From: Ktedonobacteraceae bacterium
GTDB taxonomy: Bacteria; Chloroflexota; Ktedonobacteria; Ktedonobacterales; Ktedonobacteraceae
NCBI GenBank assembly: GCA_035653615.1
Contig: DASRBN010000032.1
Location: 1 to 64,000, forward strand
Direction of reading: 5' to 3'
DNA: 64,000 nucleotides
The notes beneath the pieces are model-generated. The model searched no databases. It was not told where the DNA came from and worked only from the letters and a program-made list of their open reading frames with translations. The position numbers and the translations under genes are program-made. Below are positions 59,076 through 64,000 of the stretch, piece after piece; the first letter of the stretch is position 1; each line of letters starts with the position of its first letter.

Positions 59076-60059
59076 ATGGGTCTCATCAACACATCTCCTC
59101 GTTATAGCCGCGCCGAGGCCAAAGCGTATGCACGCGCCCATCTGCGGGGTGTCTGGGGAGCAATCCCCTATCCTTTCACAGCTGATGACGAGCTGGATGA
59201 GCAGGGACTGCGCGACAATATCCGCTATTGCATCGAGAACAGGTTGCTCGACGGCATCTATTGCGGCCACTTCATGAGCGAATTCTGGGCGCTGACGACA
59301 GAGGAACGCAAGCGAGCCGCCGAAATTGTGATTGACGAGTGCCGCGACCGCGTGCCGGTCATGATTCATATCGGCCATACCTCGGTTAAGGAAAGCGTCG
59401 AACTGGCTCATCATGCCGAGCGCACCGGAGCCGATTACCTTGCGGTGGGCAATCCGTATTTCATGGCCTACGATGACGAGCAAATTTACAGCTATTTCCG
59501 CTATATCTCGGATCGCACTGAGGCGGGAATACTGATTACCAACACGGGTTATACCGGCATCACGCTCAGTCCACAGATGGTGAGCCGCCTGGCAGACCTG
59601 GAGAATATCATCGCGGTGAAGAATTCGCCCAAGATGCCACATACGCTGGAGACGCTGCGGCTGGTGGGAGATCGCATTCTGGTGAGCCAGCCTGATGAGC
59701 GCAACTTTTTTGGGCTGATGGTTGAGCATGGTTGCCAGCTGTACATGTCCTCGGCCTCGCCATTTTTGATCCAGAAGCCCGGCTACACGCTGATCAAGGA
59801 TTATACGGCGCTCGTTTCCGAGAATCGCATCGAGGAGGCAGCGGCGGTTGCGCGTCGTTTAGACCCGGCGCGCCAGGTCTTCGATAAATGGCTGCGCGAC
59901 CCATGGCCTGCGCGCCGGGTGATGCCGATTGCCTACCTGAAGGCGTGGTGCGACCTGATGGGGATGGTCGGAGGCCCGGTACGCCCGCCATTGATGCAGA
60001 TTACGCCGGAAGAGCGCGAGGAACTGCGGCAAGATGTGGCGAACGCGGGACTGATTTGA
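59076..60059 (+). CDS. DHDPS/N-acetylneuraminate-lyase superfamily protein with altered motifs
   Basis: A 327-residue class I aldolase-fold protein. AAGGAAAGAAGGG precedes ATG 59076. The Schiff-base Lys is retained (IIAVKNSPK, Lys182). Two other hallmarks are altered. The usual G-T-T-G-E is GHFMSE at about 64-69. The Tyr of Y-N-x-P is replaced (ITNTGYTG at about 154-161). The 15-residue N-terminal lead and the C-terminus VGGPVRPPLMQITPEEREEL are typical of aldolases acting on larger substrates. It may cleave or hydrate a 4-hydroxy-2-oxoacid to give pyruvate or similar. It lies between the hydrolases and the flavoprotein. Confidence 0.85.
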   Translation: MGLINTSPRYSRAEAKAYARAHLRGVWGAIPYPFTADDELDEQGLRDNIRYCIENRLLDGIYCGHFMSEFWALTTEERKRAAEIVIDECRDRVPVMIHIGHTSVKESVELAHHAERTGADYLAVGNPYFMAYDDEQIYSYFRYISDRTEAGILITNTGYTGITLSPQMVSRLADLENIIAVKNSPKMPHTLETLRLVGDRILVSQPDERNFFGLMVEHGCQLYMSSASPFLIQKPGYTLIKDYTALVSENRIEEAAAVARRLDPARQVFDKWLRDPWPARRVMPIAYLKAWCDLMGMVGGPVRPPLMQITPEEREELRQDVANAGLI

Positions 60060-60095
60060 TATTCTATTGTTCCCATACAACAGGAGGCGCGAACG

Positions 60096-61676
60096 GTGAC
60101 AGAACAATTTGATATCGTGGTGGCCGGTGGCGGGCATAACAGCCTGGTGACGGCGGCTTACCTGGCTAAGGCCGGTTATTCCTGCGTGGTGCTGGAGGCG
60201 CATTCGGTAATTGGCGGTAACGCGACGACCGAGGAGTTGACGCTGCCCGGCTTTTTGCATGATACCTGCTCGACGGCTCACGCGATCTTCATGGAAAGCC
60301 CGATCTGGCGCAACCAGGAACTGCCGCTGGTAGAATATGGGCTGGAGTATGTACAGGTCGATCCGGCTTCGCACGTGATATTCCCCGATGGCAGCTACAT
60401 CACGCAGTGGGTCGATATTGATCGCACGTGCGAGCAGATCGCGAAGTTTTCGCGTAAGGACGCGGATACATATCGCAAGATGATCACCGAATGGCGCGCT
60501 GTGGCTCCCATTTTCAATAAAATCCGCTATACGCCTATCGGCTGGGACTCGTCGGTTTCGGGCGCGCTCGCTTCACACCCACAGGGAGCCATCTGGATGC
60601 GGCGCCAGGGGCTTTCGGCCTGGGATATCATCGACGCGGCCTTTGAAGACTGGCATGTGAAGTCGTGGATGCTATGGTTCGCGGAGGGAACGCTGCAGCC
60701 GGCGGAACGCCCCGGAACCGGGCTACTGGCCTATTCGTTCGTGGCCGGGCGGCAGCGCAGCGGTTGGGCTATCCCCAAAGGCGGCTCCGGCAAACTGACC
60801 GCCGCGCTCGGTCGCTACATCGAGGATCACGGTGGAACCGTGCTGACGAACAGGCCGGTGAGCCGCCTGATACTTGAGGGAGGTCGCTGTGTGGGTGTCG
60901 AAACGGAGGACGGGGAGCAGTTCCGCGCGCGTCATGCCGTTGTGTCGACCATCCACGTCAAACATCTGATAGAGATGGCGCCTGCCGGGGCCTGGGGGGA
61001 TGCATTCCTGTACGGGGTGGAAACCTACAAAGCGGGACGCTCGATGTTCGTGGCCCACTACGCGACGAGCGAGCCGCCCAGGTTCGCTACAGATGAAGGC
61101 TCGCTGGCAGTGGTGGCGGCCGGCATCGCGCAAACGGATGAGCGGCAGCTACGCGTGGCCTGGGATTTCGATCACGGCATCGTTAACAGCGACGACCCCG
61201 TGCTGCTGGTACTGACGCCCTCGGTAGAGGACCCATCGCGCGTGCCAGAGGGGAAGCATACGATGAAGATCATCAACGTGCAGCCCTACTCGTTACGCGA
61301 GGGAGCCGGAAAATGGGACGAGATCAAGGAGCAGGTAGCGGCCAGCAATCTGGAACACCTGCGCCGCTACGCTCCCAACCTGACGGATGACAAGATACTG
61401 GCGACCGAAATCCGCAGCCCGCTTGACCTGGAGCGCCATAACCGGCACAACTGGCACGGCAACTGTCACGGCGGCGACCAGGACCCGTCACAAACTGAAG
61501 CGTTGCGGCCCGTTCCCGGCTATGCGCAGCATCGCATGCCGATTCCCGGCCTCTACCAGACCGGCGCGACAACGCATCCGGGCGGCTCAGTCACAGGAGC
61601 GCCAGGACGCAACGCAGCGATGGTGCTGCTGAAGGACCTGGGCAGGGATTTGAATGAAGTGATTGCTGGATCATAA
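60096..61676 (+). CDS. Phytoene-desaturase-like FAD oxidoreductase (PYROXD2-type)
   Basis: A 526-residue flavoprotein starting with GTG 60096, with ACAGGAGG just upstream. The N-terminal dinucleotide motif is VVAGGGHNSLVTAAYLAKAGYSCVVLE at residues 7-33. The C-terminal FAD-contact motif is GLYQTGATTHPGGSVTGAPGRNAA. The middle has a substrate domain (WAIPKGGSGKLTAALGRYIEDHGGTV). Carotenoid genes are absent nearby, so it is likely a catabolic amine or alcohol/ene oxidase or dehydrogenase of the NAD(P)/FAD group. It is the last gene of the plus-strand run and ends at a long hairpin. Confidence 0.9.
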   Translation: MTEQFDIVVAGGGHNSLVTAAYLAKAGYSCVVLEAHSVIGGNATTEELTLPGFLHDTCSTAHAIFMESPIWRNQELPLVEYGLEYVQVDPASHVIFPDGSYITQWVDIDRTCEQIAKFSRKDADTYRKMITEWRAVAPIFNKIRYTPIGWDSSVSGALASHPQGAIWMRRQGLSAWDIIDAAFEDWHVKSWMLWFAEGTLQPAERPGTGLLAYSFVAGRQRSGWAIPKGGSGKLTAALGRYIEDHGGTVLTNRPVSRLILEGGRCVGVETEDGEQFRARHAVVSTIHVKHLIEMAPAGAWGDAFLYGVETYKAGRSMFVAHYATSEPPRFATDEGSLAVVAAGIAQTDERQLRVAWDFDHGIVNSDDPVLLVLTPSVEDPSRVPEGKHTMKIINVQPYSLREGAGKWDEIKEQVAASNLEHLRRYAPNLTDDKILATEIRSPLDLERHNRHNWHGNCHGGDQDPSQTEALRPVPGYAQHRMPIPGLYQTGATTHPGGSVTGAPGRNAAMVLLKDLGRDLNEVIAGS

Positions 61677-61687
61677 ACAGACCTTAT

Positions 61688-61770
61688 AGGGCGACTGCCA
61701 GGGTGCGCCCCTATCCTATGCGAAGCAAGCAGGCCCGCGTAGGGTAGGGGCGCACCCTGGCAGTCGCCCT
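61688..61770. terminator. 26-bp hairpin between convergent genes
   Basis: Arms 61688-61713 and 61745-61770 are exactly complementary (loop about 31 bases). The stem sequence GGGCGACTGCCAGGGTGCGC with CCCCTA resembles the repeat at 51806, so this terminator is built from a dispersed element. Confidence 0.75.
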
Positions 61771-61775
61771 GGTTC

Positions 61776-63098
61776 TCAATAATTCACAATTTTAGGGAAC
61801 TGGGGGTTCTCCGCGGCCGCCGAAGAGGGATACACTGGAAGAAAATTTCCATTTTGCCATTGGAACAGGTAGGCCAGCGCCAGGCTATTTTGTCCATACA
61901 GGTTGCTGGGGAATTCTTCTGGCCCCTGGACGCCATTGAAGACATCATTGTGCAGTTCATTGATCAGAGCGGCATTATTGATGCTGTGAATCTTTGTAAT
62001 CGCCTGCTGCAAGACCTGCCCAACCGAAAAAGCCTCGGCCACATCGGCATTGATATCATACTTGCTGCCGCCATATTGTGCCAGGTAAGCCTGCACCATC
62101 TGCGCATTCTGGAAGGTGTTGGCATCTGGATACCAGCTATTGGGCACAAAGATGTCCTGAGTGTATTGAACTCCGCCTACCGCCTTGATGAAATCCTGCC
62201 CCTGATCTGGCCCAGCAGTAGCGATAATGGCTTGCGGATTATAGTGGTCTTTCTTGAAGATATTCAGATAGGCAACTGCATCGGGGAACTGTGTACCTAA
62301 CAATACCACCTGCGCGTGTGAGTCCACAATCTTTTGTGCCACCCCAGGAATAAACTTTGTGACGTAATTGGGATCGTCAGCCGAGTATGGGTTATCGACA
62401 TTCGAGTAGACCGTTTTGATGCCACCATGCTCCATCATACCCTCCGCTATGCGCAACTGTGGCTGCGTGAACGGGTCATCAGAAGTGGCATAGGCGGCAG
62501 TCGTGGGCCGGTAGGGTTTGCCATTGAGCGTGAGCGGCAGTGAGAGGATGTAATCGGCGAACGTCTCCAGGTTATTGGCTGCCGGCACACTGGTGCTGAA
62601 GATATTAGTGTGATGAGCGTCAAATACCGAGGGACCTCCACCCGAACCCTCAACGAATGCGTAAACAGCATGCGAGGCATTGCCGCCATCGGCCACGATT
62701 GCTGCCGTCCTTGTGAGCAGTGTCGAGAATGGCCCAACCAGCAGGTCTACGTGATCCTTGTCAATCAGCGTTTTGTAGTTTGCAGTCACCTGAGTCGGGT
62801 CGCTGTTGTCGTGCAGGATCACCAGCCGCACGGGACGACCAAGTATGCCGCCGCTGTTATTGACCATTTGTGCCCAGAGCTGATATCCCTTTTCGACGGC
62901 TTTGCCGTCATCGCCGAAATCGCCTGAATTGGAGAACGAAGCGCCGATGGTGATGGGTGTCGAATCAGTAAAGTTCGTCGAGCCGGTGCTGCCGCCGGAA
63001 CTACAGGCGCTCAACACGGTCAGGATGATGACCATGATAGAAACGATCGGTATGGCCCCTCTAGACTTTATAGTGAAGCCCGTTAGAATGTCTTTCAT
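61776..63098 (-). CDS. Branched-chain-type ABC substrate-binding lipoprotein, paralogue 2
   Basis: A 440-residue lipoprotein with GAGGGGAG before ATG 63098. Signal helix IPIVSIMVIILTVLSAC with lipobox L-S-A-C. Peripla_BP_6 fold: ITIGASFSNSGDFGDDGKAVEKGYQLWAQMVNNSGGILG, VGPFSTLL, AFVEGSGGGPSVF, AYATSDDPFTQPQ, TAGPDQGQDF. It shares many segments with the binding protein at 52067-53326 but has an insertion after SLP (LTLNGKPYRP). No permease genes follow in this orientation, so it may feed the LivHMGF-like transporter. Confidence 0.92.
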   Translation of the reverse strand: MKDILTGFTIKSRGAIPIVSIMVIILTVLSACSSGGSTGSTNFTDSTPITIGASFSNSGDFGDDGKAVEKGYQLWAQMVNNSGGILGRPVRLVILHDNSDPTQVTANYKTLIDKDHVDLLVGPFSTLLTRTAAIVADGGNASHAVYAFVEGSGGGPSVFDAHHTNIFSTSVPAANNLETFADYILSLPLTLNGKPYRPTTAAYATSDDPFTQPQLRIAEGMMEHGGIKTVYSNVDNPYSADDPNYVTKFIPGVAQKIVDSHAQVVLLGTQFPDAVAYLNIFKKDHYNPQAIIATAGPDQGQDFIKAVGGVQYTQDIFVPNSWYPDANTFQNAQMVQAYLAQYGGSKYDINADVAEAFSVGQVLQQAITKIHSINNAALINELHNDVFNGVQGPEEFPSNLYGQNSLALAYLFQWQNGNFLPVYPSSAAAENPQFPKIVNY

Positions 63099-63330
63099 TT
63101 CTCTCCCCTCGGTTGCTGCGAGATAGCCTGGGCAGGGACCTTTGTGGTTGCCTTTTGCGAGAAGACGCGCTCCACTGGCCTATGCGAACGCCCATGGAGT
63201 ACACCCCTACCCTATACGAAGCTCAATCGGGATTGCTCAGTAAATCAACGAGTTTTACTTTACCTGAATTTATGGGAAAATGGAACTTTCGGGGGGAAGA
63301 GTCACCAAAATTTCCTATACGAATCGGTAA

Positions 63331-63391
63331 AAAGGGCAAAAGGAACCGCCCGTTTTTCCTTCTCAAAAACGGTTAGTTCCTTTTGCCCTTT
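63331..63391 (-). terminator. Branched hairpin terminator of the last binding-protein gene
   Basis: Arms 63331-63346 and 63376-63391 are exactly complementary, with an inner CGTTTTT/AAAAACG hairpin. It lies 45 bases after the stop of paralogue 3 on the minus strand. Bases 63099-63330 hold the upstream region of paralogue 2. Confidence 0.65.
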
Positions 63392-63435
63392 ATTTAAAAC
63401 TCTCCGGCGGACGAATACAGCAGTCTCCTGGTTGC

Positions 63436-64000
63436 TTAATAATTCGTGGCTTTAGGAAACTCGGGATTCTCCGCGGCCGCCGAAGAGGGATACACCGGGA
63501 TGAAATTTCCATTTTGCCATTGGAACAGGTAGGCCAGCGCCTCGCTATTCATTCCATGGAGATTGGTGGGAAATTCTGCCGGACCCTGCACCGTGTTGAA
63601 AACATCGTTATGCAGTTCAGTGATCAATTTCGTATTGTCGAGGCTATGGATTCTGGTAATCGCCTGCTCCAGGACCTGCCCGGTGGAGTAGGCCTCGGCC
63701 ACGTCGGCATTGATATCGTTCTCGTTGCCGCCATATTGCGCCAGGTAAGCCTGCACCATCTGCGCATTCCCGAACGTATTGGCCTGGGGATACCAGCCAT
63801 TGGGCACGAACATACCCTCGGTATATTTGACTCCGCCAACTCCTTTGATGAAATCCCGGCCCTGGTCGGGACCTGCCGTGGCGATGATGGCTTGCGGATT
63901 GTAGTGATCTTTCTTGAAGACACTCAGGTAGGCGATCACGTCGGGGAACTGCGTGCCCAAGAGCACCACCTGGGCTTTTGAGTTCACAATCTTTTGCGCC
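63436..64000 (-). CDS. Branched-chain-type ABC substrate-binding protein, paralogue 3 (partial)
   Basis: The frame is open to the right edge; 188 residues of the C-terminal lobe are visible and no start is in the window. It is very similar to paralogue 2 over the same region: QVVLLGTQFPDVIAYL, FKKDHYNPQAIIATAGPDQG, QMVQAYLAQYGG, AYLFQWQNGNFIPVYPSSAA. DNA identity is also high, so the duplication is fairly recent. Ends in TAA at 63438-63436. Confidence 0.9.
   Translation of the reverse strand, partial: AQKIVNSKAQVVLLGTQFPDVIAYLSVFKKDHYNPQAIIATAGPDQGRDFIKGVGGVKYTEGMFVPNGWYPQANTFGNAQMVQAYLAQYGGNENDINADVAEAYSTGQVLEQAITRIHSLDNTKLITELHNDVFNTVQGPAEFPTNLHGMNSEALAYLFQWQNGNFIPVYPSSAAAENPEFPKATNY

Overview
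The window looks like chromosome from a Ktedonobacteria-type member of the Chloroflexota (inference). The GC content is moderately high by eye. The gene set combines a PASTA Ser/Thr kinase, a WXG100 protein, a DUF4388 protein, a secreted W-repeat protein, MinCDE, SelB, many one-component ArsR-type regulators and a large ABC/2-oxoacid-dehydrogenase catabolic cluster. No rRNA, tRNA or CRISPR array was seen. Many intergenic regions carry long, often perfect hairpins, and at least three classes of dispersed palindromic repeat are scattered through the window.

Layout. 1-7.5 kb: end of a transposase, an alpha/beta-hydrolase with a Gly in place of the nucleophile, a PASTA kinase, SelB, WXG100 and a GNAT enzyme with a duplicated start region. 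7.5-17 kb: UvrC, FmdB-type zinc ribbon protein, orphan histidine kinase, a candidate structured RNA gene on the minus strand (about 11479-11911), DUF4177 protein, aldehyde dehydrogenase, secreted repeat protein and DUF4388 protein. 17.7-20 kb: a three-gene operon (SDR, eukaryote-like 6-pyruvoyltetrahydropterin synthase, GT4 glycosyltransferase) that resembles a pterin-glycoside pathway. 20-32.6 kb: ArsR-DUF2087 regulator under a 38-bp palindrome, glutamine synthetase, an M16 protein lacking a zinc ligand, MFS exporters, an acyl-CoA dehydrogenase, a PAP2 phosphatase and several decayed genes. 32.6-44.7 kb: repeat-rich spacers, FtsH, aldose-1-epimerase, minCDE, a GT-rich inverted-repeat element, a two-domain VOC dioxygenase-like protein, a rubredoxin-like protein and a chemoreceptor.

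45-64 kb: one long co-directional cluster. It starts with a FadR-type regulator that has an operator-like palindrome next to its own promoter. It then runs through a beta-hydroxyacid dehydrogenase, E1 alpha, E1 beta, a creatinase-like M24 protein, E2, a Leu/Ile/Val-type ABC importer (binding protein, two permeases, two ATPases), two tandem C-C hydrolases of the 2,6-dihydroxypseudooxynicotine hydrolase type, a DHDPS-superfamily aldolase-like protein and a phytoene-desaturase-like flavoprotein. Two more paralogous binding proteins follow on the opposite strand. Together these look like an uptake and degradation pathway for an unknown keto- or nitrogen-containing organic acid, ending in oxidative decarboxylation of a 2-oxoacid. 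I consider this cluster, the pterin operon and the tandem-repeat RNA the three most promising undescribed systems here.
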